60,104 bases of DNA from the NCBI RefSeq assembly GCF_014695775.1, contig NZ_JACJOX010000061.1:1-60104 (forward strand), given 5' to 3'. Positions 17,151-25,971 of the stretch are shown here, one piece after another. The position numbers and the translations under genes are program-made. How positions within the stretch are numbered: position 1 is the stretch's first letter; each line of letters begins with the position of its first letter. The notes under the pieces are model-generated. The model was not told the origin of the DNA. It saw only the letters and a list, made by a program, of their open reading frames with translations, and ran no database searches. Origin of the DNA: Leptolyngbya sp. FACHB-60. Its GTDB lineage: Bacteria > Cyanobacteriota > Cyanobacteriia > Phormidesmidales > Phormidesmidaceae.

Positions 17151-17210
17151 CTTACAACCCCAAGCCCAAGGAACATGGAGCCCCACGTTCCTTGGGCTTG
17201 GGGTTGTAAG
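17151..17210. repeat. Perfect 24-bp inverted repeat with 12-base loop
   Basis: The arms 17151-17174 and 17187-17210 are exact reverse complements (CTTACAACCCCAAGCCCAAG, then GAAC, on the left arm). It lies between the divergent DUF4278 and creatininase genes, 35 bp before the latter. A T6 run precedes it on the plus strand, but no T-run follows on either strand, so it is not a standard terminator. It could be a small mobile palindromic element or a regulatory cruciform. Confidence 0.85.
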
Positions 17211-17244
17211 CAGCTCTAAATTCTCTAACCCCCTCTAAAGAACT

Positions 17245-18063
17245 ATGCACGGCCCTATTCCTCCCCACCGCTACTTTGCCTATCTCACCTGGACTGACAT
17301 CGCAGCCATGCCCGATCGCGCCAATGTAGTAATTGTGCAGCCGATGGGAGCCATCGAGCAGCATGGGCCCCACTTACCCCTCGCCGTAGACAGCGCTATC
17401 TGCACAACCGTGCTCGGCAATGCCCTGGCTCAGCTAGATGACGCAGTACCGGTCTACAGCCTGCCTCCCCTGTACTACGGCAAATCTAACGAGCACTGGC
17501 ATTTTCCGGGCACGATCACCCTCTCGGCTGAAACCCTGATGAAGGTAATCTATGATGTCGCCAAAAGCATCTACCGAGCTGGATTTCGCAAGCTGGTGCT
17601 GCTCAATGCCCACGGCGGCCAGCCCCAGGTGCTAGAAGTTGCCGCACGAGATCTGCATCAGGTTCACAGTGATTTGATGGTGTTTCCTCTCTTTGTGTGG
17701 GCGGTACCAAACTGCGCTGGTGATTTGCTGACACCCAAAGAGATGGAGCTAGGCATTCACGCCGGGGATGCCGAGACCAGCCTGATGCTATCGATTATGC
17801 CTGAGCAGGTGCGGATGGCTGAGGCAAAGGCCGAGTTTCCTCAAAACTTGCCAACGGATAGCTGGCTTACCATGGAGGGAGCCTTGCCCTTTGCCTGGGT
17901 AACCCGCGATCTAAGCGCTAGCGGAGTTTTGGGAGACCCGACCGTGGCGACCGAGGAAAAAGGGGAGCAGATCCTCACCTCTTTGGCCACCAGTTGGGCG
18001 ACAGCATTGGAGGATATTTATCGATTTCGTCAGCCCCACACTGACCCAGCCTGCTTACCTTAG
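17245..18063 (+). CDS. Creatininase family protein (metal-dependent amidohydrolase)
   Basis: 272 residues. Family members (creatininase, mycofactocin MftE, FAPy deformylase ArfB) are binuclear-metal amidohydrolases. Metal ligands are visible in IEQHGPHLPLAVD (Glu, His, Asp) and LNAHGGQ, with a further acidic/His site in GIHAGDAETSLML. The true substrate is unknown; creatinine is unlikely in a cyanobacterium, and no mycofactocin genes are near. ATG start 35 bp after the large palindrome. A hairpin follows the stop. Confidence 0.9.
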   Translation: MHGPIPPHRYFAYLTWTDIAAMPDRANVVIVQPMGAIEQHGPHLPLAVDSAICTTVLGNALAQLDDAVPVYSLPPLYYGKSNEHWHFPGTITLSAETLMKVIYDVAKSIYRAGFRKLVLLNAHGGQPQVLEVAARDLHQVHSDLMVFPLFVWAVPNCAGDLLTPKEMELGIHAGDAETSLMLSIMPEQVRMAEAKAEFPQNLPTDSWLTMEGALPFAWVTRDLSASGVLGDPTVATEEKGEQILTSLATSWATALEDIYRFRQPHTDPACLP

Positions 18064-18092
18064 ACCTCTAAGAGACAGGCCTACCGCGATCG

Positions 18093-18130
18093 CCCCAGAG
18101 ACCGATAGGTTAACCTGTCGGTCTCTGGGG
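18093..18130 (+). terminator. Hairpin after the creatininase gene
   Basis: CCCCAGAGACCGA and TCGGTCTCTGGGG flank an inner AGGT/ACCT pair, giving a nearly continuous 17-bp stem. It lies 30 bp past the stop. No T-run follows, so this is a possible terminator or processing hairpin upstream of tRNA-Cys. Confidence 0.6.
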
Positions 18131-18212
18131 TAGATAAGGATTTGTCAAAGGCTGTTGGGGGCGATCGCCAGATCACGCCCCCGAGTTTGCTATACTCAAA
18201 AACTGATAAGGC

Positions 18213-18283
<71 letters not shown>

Positions 18284-18452
18284 TTAAGGGTAGATCAAGA
18301 GCTAAGTAGGCTGTACTTGCAGACTATTGGCGCTGTTACAAGAGAAAAAAGATCCTTCGATCCTCTAAAACCAAGCTTGCAACACACTAATTTAGCGGCT
18401 GGTGCAGACACAGGCCCAAAAATAGATAGCGCAAGTAGGCTATTTGCCGGTG

Positions 18453-18884
18453 CTAGTCGCCACCAACACTGAGGGGAGTGCCCACAACGTCTGCCCCTGT
18501 CAGGTCAGCATTTAAGAATGAAGCTCCAGTGATATCGGCGAAGTAGATATGGGCATCGGTTAGGTTTGCCTCGTCAAGCGTGGCATTTTCGAGTAGGGCG
18601 TTGGTCAAAAAGGCTCCGGTGAGGTTGGCGCTAGTCAAGTCGGCACCACTTAAGTCAGCCCCCTCTAGGTTAGATTCTAAGAGAGTCGCGCCTTCTAAAT
18701 TGGCGTCGCGCAGGTCAGCACCGATTAGGTGAGCCTGGGTTAGATTAGCACCCGACAAATCACAGCCTTGACAGAGGTTGGTTTCGAGGAGCTGTTGTAC
18801 ATGGACCGGGTTTTCGGCCTGGGCGGGTAAACTGAGCGCTAATGGGATAGCGATCGCGGCCCCGGCGAGTAGAGTGAGTTTCAT
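18453..18884 (-). CDS. Secreted pentapeptide-repeat protein
   Basis: 143 residues. An N-terminal signal peptide (about 1-23, ending AQA) is followed by a short segment with CxxC (NLCQGCDLSG) and then about 18 A(D/N)Lxx pentapeptide repeats, which fold into a right-handed quadrilateral beta helix. Exported proteins of this type are common in cyanobacteria and without assigned function. ATG start with GGAGGA just upstream. Lies on the opposite strand to the tRNA-Cys gene. Confidence 0.9.
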   Translation of the reverse strand: MKLTLLAGAAIAIPLALSLPAQAENPVHVQQLLETNLCQGCDLSGANLTQAHLIGADLRDANLEGATLLESNLEGADLSGADLTSANLTGAFLTNALLENATLDEANLTDAHIYFADITGASFLNADLTGADVVGTPLSVGGD

Positions 18885-19158
18885 GGAGGAATCCTCCGCT
18901 ATTGGTGATCAGTGCCAGTACTATTTAGTTGAGTCCTAGCTGACGGAAGTAGCTTTCTATTACCCCTCCGTTTCGCGTGCACTCTGCTCTAAGCAGTAGA
19001 GGGGAATTTGCTGCAAGCTACACCTAACTGTATCGGTGGCCTTAGCTCTTGCCATCGGCAGTAAGATAGGTCTTGCGCCTGTGCTACTGCTCGATCGTAG
19101 CCCTTTTTCTGAGCCGCTGGGTCAGGATATCCGTACCGTAAGGAGTCGCGATCTACCC

Positions 19159-19566
19159 ATGTTCACTGTCATTCATCAGTTCACCTCCGCTCAGGTCGAG
19201 CAGCTTCACCAGATGTATTTGCAGGAGTGGTGGAGCAACGAACGTGCTCTAGCCGATATGCCGCGCCTGCTGGCCAACAGCGACCTACTCTTTGGCCTGT
19301 GGGATGAGGAGGCGCAGCGGCTGGCGGGCTTTTGTCGAGTCCTGACGGACTGGGTGTATCGAGCGATCGTATTCGATGTAATTGTGGCGGCAGACTATCG
19401 TGGGCAAGGCCTGGGGGCAGAGCTAATTGAGCAGGTGACCCATCACCCCAAACTCTCTCAGGTGGAGTGTATTCAGCTATTTTGCATAGCCGATATGCAG
19501 TCATTCTACGAGAAATATGGCTTTGGTCAGGCTGAGCAGTTGCTCATGGTACGACCTCGGGGATAG
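19159..19566 (+). CDS. GNAT family N-acetyltransferase
   Basis: 135 residues from ATG 19159; an in-frame GTG at 19036 would add 41 residues that do not look like GNAT sequence. The acetyl-CoA-binding motif A is FDVIVAADYRGQGLGAELI, and the C-terminal FYEKYGFGQAEQLLMVR is typical of GNAT enzymes. The acceptor is unknown. AAGGAG lies 14 bases upstream, a long spacing. Isolated gene convergent with the pseudouridine synthase. Confidence 0.85.
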   Translation: MFTVIHQFTSAQVEQLHQMYLQEWWSNERALADMPRLLANSDLLFGLWDEEAQRLAGFCRVLTDWVYRAIVFDVIVAADYRGQGLGAELIEQVTHHPKLSQVECIQLFCIADMQSFYEKYGFGQAEQLLMVRPRG

Positions 19567-19607
19567 GCGGGGAGTGAGGGATGGTCAGGCTAGGCGAACA
19601 GAGGAAT

Positions 19608-20561
19608 TTAGCTGTCGAAACCTTGTAATGCCGCAGGGGCAGAACACACAATCTCTAGAGGCTCCTGGGTGCGAGGATGGGGTAGCTCTAGGCGGTAGGC
19701 ATGGAGATGGTAGCCGATGTCGCCAGGGACGGGAACTCTACTATCCACAGAGGATTCGATAGGCAGCGGTAGGCCGCCGATTGCATAGAAGGGATCGCCA
19801 ATTAACGGAAACCCTGCCGCCGCGAGGTGGATGCGGATTTGGTGGGGCCGCCCAGTACGGATGGTGACTTCTATTAGGGTAGAGTCTGCGGTGCGGTGGA
19901 CAACTCTTCCCTCGCTGTAGGCGGGCAGACCAGTGGGCGAGGCCGCATACACATACCCCAGCGCTGGATGATCGACTTTGCCGATGGGTGTTGTGAGGGT
20001 AAATGCGTCGGGCAAATCGTTGACCCCAATCAGCGCTCGGTAGGTTTTGCGAATGGGGTGCGGTGCCTGAGAATCGTGGGCAGTAGCCGTGGAGTCGCGC
20101 AGCTGGCGGCTGAGGGTCGAGCGGGCTAGGGTCGATCGCCCCAAAATCATCACCCCCGAAGTTCCCCGCCCCAGCCGATGCACCGGAATAGGCGGGTTGT
20201 CGGGATAGCGCAGCCTGAGCTGGTGCAGCAGTGTATGGGTGAGAAAGCCCCCGCCAGGCAGCACCGGCAGGCCCGACGGTTTGGCGATCGCCATTAAATC
20301 CCCATCCTCATACAGCACCTCAAACTCCAGCGGTGCCTCCGGCTCCTCCCACGGAGGGCGATGGTAGTCCAACCTGTCCCCTGCACTGAGGCGATCGTCG
20401 GAGGCTAGGGCAATGCCGTCTTGGCGAATTTGGCCAGCTGTAATGCGATCGCGCCATATCGCCCGACTAAAGTGCCTGTAACGATTGCTATAGAAGTCGA
20501 GGACGGAGAGACCGGCTTCGGCGAGGGTGATGCGATCGGTGTAAACCCATCCTTGATTCAT
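19608..20561 (-). CDS. RluA-family pseudouridine synthase
   Basis: 317 residues. Isomerises uridines in rRNA or tRNA. A short S4-like N-terminal region (RDRITAGQIRQDGIALASDD) precedes the catalytic domain: LMAIAKPSGLPVLPGG, HRLGRGTSGVMILGRS (the HRLD motif reads HRLG, with Gly where the catalytic Asp normally sits), IRKTYRALI, and GRPHQIRIHLAAAGFPLIGD. The HRLG variant is seen in a subset of plant and cyanobacterial RluA-like proteins, so whether it is active is uncertain. ATG start. Monocistronic. Confidence 0.88.
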   Translation of the reverse strand: MNQGWVYTDRITLAEAGLSVLDFYSNRYRHFSRAIWRDRITAGQIRQDGIALASDDRLSAGDRLDYHRPPWEEPEAPLEFEVLYEDGDLMAIAKPSGLPVLPGGGFLTHTLLHQLRLRYPDNPPIPVHRLGRGTSGVMILGRSTLARSTLSRQLRDSTATAHDSQAPHPIRKTYRALIGVNDLPDAFTLTTPIGKVDHPALGYVYAASPTGLPAYSEGRVVHRTADSTLIEVTIRTGRPHQIRIHLAAAGFPLIGDPFYAIGGLPLPIESSVDSRVPVPGDIGYHLHAYRLELPHPRTQEPLEIVCSAPAALQGFDS

Positions 20562-20630
20562 ACCAGTTCTATTGTGGGAAGGTCTCCTGAAGATGGTGCA
20601 TCGCTGCGCGGATGCACCCTACGAGACACC

Positions 20631-21341
20631 TTACACCAACCGCTTCAACCGCTCCTTCGCATCCGCTCGCAGCTGCTTTACCCGCCGAAACAGTTCCGTT
20701 CCGGTGTGAATGTAGCTCTCCTCATAGCTCATCGTGAAGCGATCGAATTCATCCAAGCCATCCTCCAGCAGCCCCAGGCAGTGGTAAATATCCGCCGCCA
20801 CCCCCGCCATACTCGCCGGATTCGCCATTGAGTTAAACTTGCTCTGGGCCTGCTCCAGCCAGGTACGCCCCTGCTCCAGATACGCCATAAACCCCTCCAT
20901 CAGCTCATCGTCAAAGGGGTCAGCCGACAGCTTGCGAATTTCGGTTCTCAGAGGCGATATGCTCTTGCCTAGCAGCCTGTCCACCGGGCCATACACCAGC
21001 TTCAGCCAGGCGTCCTCCCGTGCTTCAGACGATTGCATAGCCTGGCGGGCCTGGCGATACACCGCAGCGGCGGCGGCGGTGCGCTTCGCCCGGTTGGCGG
21101 CACTCTCTACTGGGTCAACAGCCACAAACCCCTGACGCTGCTGGTCGTAAACCGTGCGCCGCGACGGGTCACCAATGACTTCGTAGGCAATGTTGATGCG
21201 AGCAATGCGATCGTGGGACGCCTGATCGCTCTTGCTGTCGGGGTGATACTGCTTAGCCAGACGACGGTAGGCGCGCTTAATTTCCGCCTGAGTCGCCGAC
21301 TCGTGCACATCGAGGGTTTGGTAGTGAGTCTCGTTTGCCAT
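20631..21341 (-). CDS. DnaJ-domain protein
   Basis: 236 residues. The N-terminal J domain (about 5-68) has HPD in LAKQYHPDSKSD, which stimulates Hsp70 ATPase. No Gly/Phe-rich region or zinc fingers follow. The rest is helical (AANRAKRTAAAAAVYRQARQ, then a 100-residue alpha-rich tail ending RRVKQLRADAKERLKRLV), so this is a type III J-protein with a cyanobacterial C-terminal domain of unknown client. ATG start. A G-rich tract lies just upstream. Confidence 0.92.
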   Translation of the reverse strand: MANETHYQTLDVHESATQAEIKRAYRRLAKQYHPDSKSDQASHDRIARINIAYEVIGDPSRRTVYDQQRQGFVAVDPVESAANRAKRTAAAAAVYRQARQAMQSSEAREDAWLKLVYGPVDRLLGKSISPLRTEIRKLSADPFDDELMEGFMAYLEQGRTWLEQAQSKFNSMANPASMAGVAADIYHCLGLLEDGLDEFDRFTMSYEESYIHTGTELFRRVKQLRADAKERLKRLV

Positions 21342-21352
21342 AGAGACATTTT

Positions 21353-21403
21353 AGGGGAGGGAGGGGGTGGGGGGTAAGGGGTGGATGGGTAGGCGGGTGG
21401 GGA
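21353..21403. repeat. G-rich intergenic tract of the dispersed GGGTGGATGGGTAG family
   Basis: Almost pure G with short interruptions, including GGTGGATGGGTAGGCGGG. Similar units occur at 31360-31385, 32433-32460 and 35058-35080, each next to a gene end. Several GGGG runs would allow a quadruplex. Confidence 0.55.
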
Positions 21404-21853
21404 TTAGGCTAGGGACTGATCGATGAAGGTTTGCCAGGTGGGATTGGGTTGCCAGATGCGGTGTAGGTCGGCGATCGCAACAGCAGGGTCTATACCCAGG
21501 CGAAGCACACGGTAGAGATAGACGAAGGCAGAGACGCGCATATTGAGAGCACAGTGAACCAAGACCTTAACCTCGCGATTGCGATCCATCACCTTAAAAA
21601 AGATGGCCAAATCTGCCGGGGTCGGCGCTTCCCACACCACCGGAATGTGAACGTAGGTCATCCCCAGGCTTTTCAGCACTTCTGCTTCGTTGGCAATGGC
21701 ATGATCGGAGGTCGACAGCGCCAGATTTACCACGACTGTGTAACCGGCTTCGGCCACCGCCTTAAACTGCTCTGCGGTGGGCTGCCCAGCGGTGCCCAAA
21801 GTGGGCGAAAGGGCCAGGTAGTTGCGGATGGCCTGCAAAGAATCAGCGGTCAT
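21404..21853 (-). CDS. Protein tyrosine phosphatase-like (DUF442/BLH type) protein
   Basis: 149 residues. The active-site-like loop is VHCALNMRVSAF (Cys, four residues, Arg), the CX4R form found in beta-lactamase-hydrolase-like phosphatases, preceded by a TAGQPTAEQFKAVAEAGY opening, typical of that fold. Likely a small cytoplasmic phosphatase; substrate unknown. Divergent from the thioredoxin-like gene with a 51-bp shared spacer, so the two may be co-regulated. Confidence 0.82.
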   Translation of the reverse strand: MTADSLQAIRNYLALSPTLGTAGQPTAEQFKAVAEAGYTVVVNLALSTSDHAIANEAEVLKSLGMTYVHIPVVWEAPTPADLAIFFKVMDRNREVKVLVHCALNMRVSAFVYLYRVLRLGIDPAVAIADLHRIWQPNPTWQTFIDQSLA

Positions 21854-21904
21854 AGCCAGATCCCTAGGTACGATAAAGAAAACTCACCCTGGAGACTTCA
21901 ACCC

Positions 21905-22486
21905 ATGGCTATGGTGGAATCTACCATGCTGCCCCTGGGCACCGCTGCCCCCCACTTTGAACTCAGAGACGTTGTCAGCGGCCAAACCATCAACCTCGGC
22001 ACGTTTGCCGATGCCCCGGCCCTGCTGGTGATGTTTATCTGCCGCCACTGCCCTTTCGTTAAGCATGTGGAGCAAGAGTTGGCCCGCCTTGGCCGAGACT
22101 ACGACCCCAAGGGCGTGGGCATCGTCGCCATCAGCGCCAACAGCCTGCAAACCCATCCCCAGGATGGCCCAGAACATCTCAAGGCCCAAGCCCAGGACGT
22201 GGGCTTCACCTTTCCCTACTGCTTCGACGAAACCCAGGAGGTTGCCAAGGCTTACACCGCCGCCTGCACCCCCGATTTTTTTGTGTTTGACCAGGCCAAA
22301 ACCCTGGCCTATCGGGGCCAGCTCGACGATAGTCGCCCAGGCAACAACGTGCCCGTAACGGGCACAGATCTGCGGGCGGCGCTAGATGCAGTGCTAGCGG
22401 CTGAAGCCATGCCCGGCCACCAAAAACCCAGCATTGGCTGCAACATCAAGTGGACGCCAGGAAATGAACCGGACTACTTTGGGTAG
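21905..22486 (+). CDS. Thioredoxin-fold peroxiredoxin-like (AhpC/TSA) protein
   Basis: 193 residues from ATG 21905; the open frame extends upstream to 21554, but that part overlaps the opposite-strand phosphatase and has no family features. GGAG lies about 10 bases upstream. The redox motif is CRHCPF (CxxC) after LLVMFI, and the fold continues with VGIVAISANS and ACTPDFFVFD. This is the cyanobacterial and bacterial thioredoxin family with a CxHC site, probably a cytoplasmic thiol oxidoreductase. The C-terminus KPSIGCNIKW carries another conserved Cys. Confidence 0.9.
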   Translation: MAMVESTMLPLGTAAPHFELRDVVSGQTINLGTFADAPALLVMFICRHCPFVKHVEQELARLGRDYDPKGVGIVAISANSLQTHPQDGPEHLKAQAQDVGFTFPYCFDETQEVAKAYTAACTPDFFVFDQAKTLAYRGQLDDSRPGNNVPVTGTDLRAALDAVLAAEAMPGHQKPSIGCNIKWTPGNEPDYFG

Positions 22487-22621
22487 CGTGATCGCCCCAC
22501 AGCAGCCCAAACGTCACAGAATACAAAGAAGAGCTGGATTATCAAAGCCGTCGATCTAAGCTGCACACACTGGTGCAGAGTTTCGGTCGGATAGAAATCT
22601 CGCTCAACTTTGTGGATCGTT

Positions 22622-23500
22622 ATGAGTCGTCTGCGTCGGTTCTTTAAATCATGCCTGGTGGGTCTGATGGCGGTAGTGCTGCTCCAGGCGATCGGCTGTG
22701 GCCCGGCCAAGGTATCCGGCCAGCCCCTGCGGCTGACTGTAGGACTAGTGAGCTACGACGACGGCGCTAGCTCACTAGAAAGATATCAGCGCTTTCAAAC
22801 CTACCTGGCTGAGCAGCTGAAGGCGATCGTTGAGCTAGAGCCCGTGTTCAACGAAATTCGCGCTGTTGAGCAAATTCGTGACGCCAACTGGTCGCTGGTG
22901 TTTGCGCCATCAGGGCTGGCGGCGATCGCCATTGCCGAAGCTAACTATCTACCCATCTTCCCCATGCTGGGTGCCCCAAACCAAAAGTCTGTGCTGGTGG
23001 TGCGCAACGATAGCCCGTTTCAGGCGCTAGGCGACCTCGCCAACCAAACCCTCGTCCTAGGAGAACCCGGATCTGCTACGGGCTACTACCTTCCCCTCTA
23101 CGACCTCTACGGCCTCACCCTTAAGGCTATTGAGTTTGCCTCCACCCCCGCTACGGCATTGGAGTGGGTTGCCAACGGCCGAGTGGCCGCAGGGGCCATG
23201 TCAGAAGACGCCTTCCAGCAGCAGCGCAGCGCCTTTGATGGCAACATCTTTCGCATTTTGCACGCCAGCCGAGCCATTCCTCCAGGGGCGGTCTTGATTA
23301 GCCCCAATATCGATCGCAACCAGCAGCAGTACCTTGAGCAAGCTATGCAGAATGCCCCATCTACCATCACCGCTGATGCGGGCTATGTTCCCAACACGCC
23401 CCCACCCGACTTAAGTCAGCTGATCGCTTTAGTTAACAAAGTGCGGCCGTTAGAGTCGCGTATTAAAGAGCAGCCTGTGGTGCTAACCCTAGGTTCTTAG
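22622..23500 (+). CDS. PhnD-like phosphate/phosphonate ABC transporter substrate-binding lipoprotein
   Basis: 292 residues from ATG 22622 (GTG 22610 also possible). A lipoprotein signal ends in LQAIGC. The mature part is a type II periplasmic binding domain of the PhnD/PtxB family: LTVGLVSYDDG, the YQRFQTYLAEQL helix, SVLVVRNDSPFQALGDLANQ and LGEPGSATGYYLPLYDLYG. No permease or ATPase gene is adjacent, so it is an orphan binding protein, either serving a transporter elsewhere or acting as a sensor. Ligand (phosphonate, phosphite, other oxyanion) not decidable. Confidence 0.88.
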   Translation: MSRLRRFFKSCLVGLMAVVLLQAIGCGPAKVSGQPLRLTVGLVSYDDGASSLERYQRFQTYLAEQLKAIVELEPVFNEIRAVEQIRDANWSLVFAPSGLAAIAIAEANYLPIFPMLGAPNQKSVLVVRNDSPFQALGDLANQTLVLGEPGSATGYYLPLYDLYGLTLKAIEFASTPATALEWVANGRVAAGAMSEDAFQQQRSAFDGNIFRILHASRAIPPGAVLISPNIDRNQQQYLEQAMQNAPSTITADAGYVPNTPPPDLSQLIALVNKVRPLESRIKEQPVVLTLGS

Positions 23501-23824
23501 CCGCAGACAATGCGCCGCGCATCCCTTACATATCAACTGTACCGAGATCCTTGGATCGTGAGTTGTGAGACGGCGAGGACTCTATCCATAGGCTAGAATT
23601 AGGGCCAAAGTCATTTTCAGAGAGACATTGTTCACCGCTCATTTGCCCGGTGTTTTGCGGTCAAAACGATCGCTAGAACGATAGATCTCAGGTCTAGGAG
23701 TGCATGCTATACCATCATCACCGTCTGGGAGGGATTGCCGCCCATGGGATGACGTTCACTGCTGTTCACCGCATCGGTCCGTTAGCTGTTTAGACGTCTC
23801 TAGCAACCCTTGGAGCTGACTCGT
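23501..23824. other. Intergenic region before the cyclase-kinase gene
   Basis: 324 bp holding the promoter region of the cyclase-kinase gene. Nothing coding is seen. A TTGGAG ribosome site at 23810-23815 supports the GTG start at 23825. Confidence 0.45.
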
Positions 23825-25867
23825 GTGACCCACGGACATCGCACCCTAGCCGCTATTATGCTGACCGATGCGGTTGGCTTTAGCGCCCGCATGTCAGTAC
23901 AGGAAGAATTAACCCTCTCCCAGCTCCAGCGCGACCAGGCGTTAATGGAAGCGCTCTGCGATCAGTTTGAGGGCAAAGTGCTGAAGTCAACTGGCGATGG
24001 CCTGCTGATGTATTTTGCCAGTGCAGTGCAGGCCGTTACCTGCGGGCTCGAAATTCAAAAAGAACTGCACCGCATCAATGCCAATGCCGAGGGTGAACCC
24101 GCCCTGCTGCACCGCATCGGCATCCACTTAGGCGATGTCTTTTTTAGCCAGTCTGACGTCATGGGCAATGGGGTCAATATTGCCGCCCGCCTCCAGAGCG
24201 AAGCGCACCCCAGCGGGATTTGCATTTCTAAAATTGTCTACGACGTGGTCAAGTCACGTCTCGATTTAGACACCACCTACGCCGGGCCCTTACGGCTCAA
24301 AAACATTCAAGAGCTGGTGCCGGCCTACCATGTCCATGCCCTGCCGAAAGAGCCAAATGAGGCCAGCCCCTCCGCAATCACCACAGAAGAAGGGCTTGAG
24401 TCACTTCCTGAAGTCTCTACAGACCGCAAGCTTTTGGCCCCAGGCACTAAGGTGGGCGGTCGCTATATCGTTCAGCGCGTGCTGGGACAGGGCGGCTTCG
24501 GTCGGTCTTATTTAGTCGAAGATTCTCAGCGGTTTGGTGAAGCCTGCGTGCTGAAGGAGTTTTTCCCCACCAAAAAGTCGGGGAGCAACTTACGTAAAGC
24601 CTTAGATTTATTCAAGCGAGAAGCCAAAACCCTATACCAGCTCGACCATCCCCAGGTGCCTAAGTTTTTGGCCTGTTTTACCCAGAAAGAGCGCCTGTTC
24701 ATTGTGCAGGAATACATTGATGGGGTGCCCTATTCCCAGCTGATCAAGCAGCGCCGCCAGCAAAACAGCCAGTTTTCTGAGGCCGAGGTCGCCCAGTGGC
24801 TGATGCAGATGCTGCAGGTGCTGGATTATCTCCACGGCCTGAATATTGTGCACCGCGATATCTCGCCGGACAACATTATGTATTGTCGCGATCGCAGCTT
24901 GCCAGTGCTGATCGATTTCGGCCTAGTCAGCGACGCCATTAGCACCCTGCTGTCTGACGAAGTGACCGCAGCCGACGATGCCCAGCCTGCCACCATGGTG
25001 GGCAAATATGGCTACTCACCGCCAGAGCAAATTCACCTGGGCCAGAGTTTTCCCTCCAGCGACCTCTATGCGTTGGGGGTGACGGCGATCGTGCTGCTGA
25101 CTGGCCGCTACCCCCGTGACTTGATCGACCGAGAGTCGCTCGAGTGGCACTGGCAAAGCTACGTCAGCGTGAGCCCAAGTTTGGCAGCTATTCTCACCCA
25201 GCTGGTGCAGCAGAAACCAAAAGCCCGTTTTCAAACGGCCCGCGACGTGATGCAGCGCCTGTCACCTCTGGCCGATGCGATCAAAGTCCCCATCTCTCCT
25301 CTGACTGTTGCACCGGCTTGGATTCCGTCTGTCCATCGGCTAACTTCCCCTGCCGTTGCCACACCCAAGATAGCCCTCTCTGAGGGGCAAAATCCCTCAT
25401 TCATGGAGGCCTGCCGTCAGGAGCTCGCTCGCTGCATTGGCCCCATGGCCAGCGTGATTGTCGAAGACATGATCGAGCAACATCCCCAGGCCACACCGCA
25501 GGAATTTGTCGAAATTTTGGCGAGCCAGCTATCCAATGGACGCCAGGCCACAGATTTTGTGAGCCGCATTCAGCTCGCCGTAGGCGAAAACGCCGCCAGC
25601 CTGCTCGATGAGTCACAAGATCTTACGGCTGCCGATCCAGAGTCAATATTTGATGTTGTAGACCCAGCCGCAGAGCGTCTCAGCCCAGATTTTGTGAACC
25701 GCTGCCGGCAAACTCTGACTCGCTGCATCGGCCCCATGGCCAACTACCTAATCGAAGACACTCTAGCCGATTTTCCGCACCTCTCGCCTCAGGATTTGGT
25801 GACTCGCCTGACGGCTGAAATTCCCGATTCTAAAAAGGCAGAGATCTTTCGCCAGCAAATGCAGTAG
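23825..25867 (+). CDS. Class III adenylate/guanylate cyclase fused to Ser/Thr protein kinase
   Basis: 680 residues from GTG 23825 (TTGGAG 9 bases upstream; a TTG at 23810 would add 5). Residues about 1-175 are a class III cyclase domain: AIMLTDAVGFSARMS and STGDGLLMYF give the two metal Asp, and NGVNIAARLQ the transition-state Asn/Arg. Residues about 215-475 are a Hanks kinase: VLGQGGFGRSYLVED, VLKEFFP (Lys), HRDISPDNIM (Ser in place of the usual catalytic-loop Lys), LIDFGLV and YSPPEQ. The C-terminus has two copies of a CRQxLxRCIGPMA unit (about 533-590 and 617-675). No membrane segment, so cytoplasmic. The cyclase-first order is unusual. Confidence 0.9.
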   Translation: MTHGHRTLAAIMLTDAVGFSARMSVQEELTLSQLQRDQALMEALCDQFEGKVLKSTGDGLLMYFASAVQAVTCGLEIQKELHRINANAEGEPALLHRIGIHLGDVFFSQSDVMGNGVNIAARLQSEAHPSGICISKIVYDVVKSRLDLDTTYAGPLRLKNIQELVPAYHVHALPKEPNEASPSAITTEEGLESLPEVSTDRKLLAPGTKVGGRYIVQRVLGQGGFGRSYLVEDSQRFGEACVLKEFFPTKKSGSNLRKALDLFKREAKTLYQLDHPQVPKFLACFTQKERLFIVQEYIDGVPYSQLIKQRRQQNSQFSEAEVAQWLMQMLQVLDYLHGLNIVHRDISPDNIMYCRDRSLPVLIDFGLVSDAISTLLSDEVTAADDAQPATMVGKYGYSPPEQIHLGQSFPSSDLYALGVTAIVLLTGRYPRDLIDRESLEWHWQSYVSVSPSLAAILTQLVQQKPKARFQTARDVMQRLSPLADAIKVPISPLTVAPAWIPSVHRLTSPAVATPKIALSEGQNPSFMEACRQELARCIGPMASVIVEDMIEQHPQATPQEFVEILASQLSNGRQATDFVSRIQLAVGENAASLLDESQDLTAADPESIFDVVDPAAERLSPDFVNRCRQTLTRCIGPMANYLIEDTLADFPHLSPQDLVTRLTAEIPDSKKAEIFRQQMQ

Positions 25868-25971
25868 GGGCACAGCCGATTGGCTTGCGGAGGCAACTTT
25901 TATCCTTTAGCTGAGTCTTTTGCCTAAAGCACAATCAGTAATGCCGCGCAGAGTTCCCCAAAGAAAATGGT

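Noticed and set aside
19036..19158. GTG-started extension of the acetyltransferase
   Set aside because: The 41 extra residues do not resemble GNAT sequence.
21554..21904. 117-codon upstream extension of the thioredoxin-like gene
   Set aside because: It overlaps the opposite-strand phosphatase gene and carries no family features; the start at 21905 fits better.
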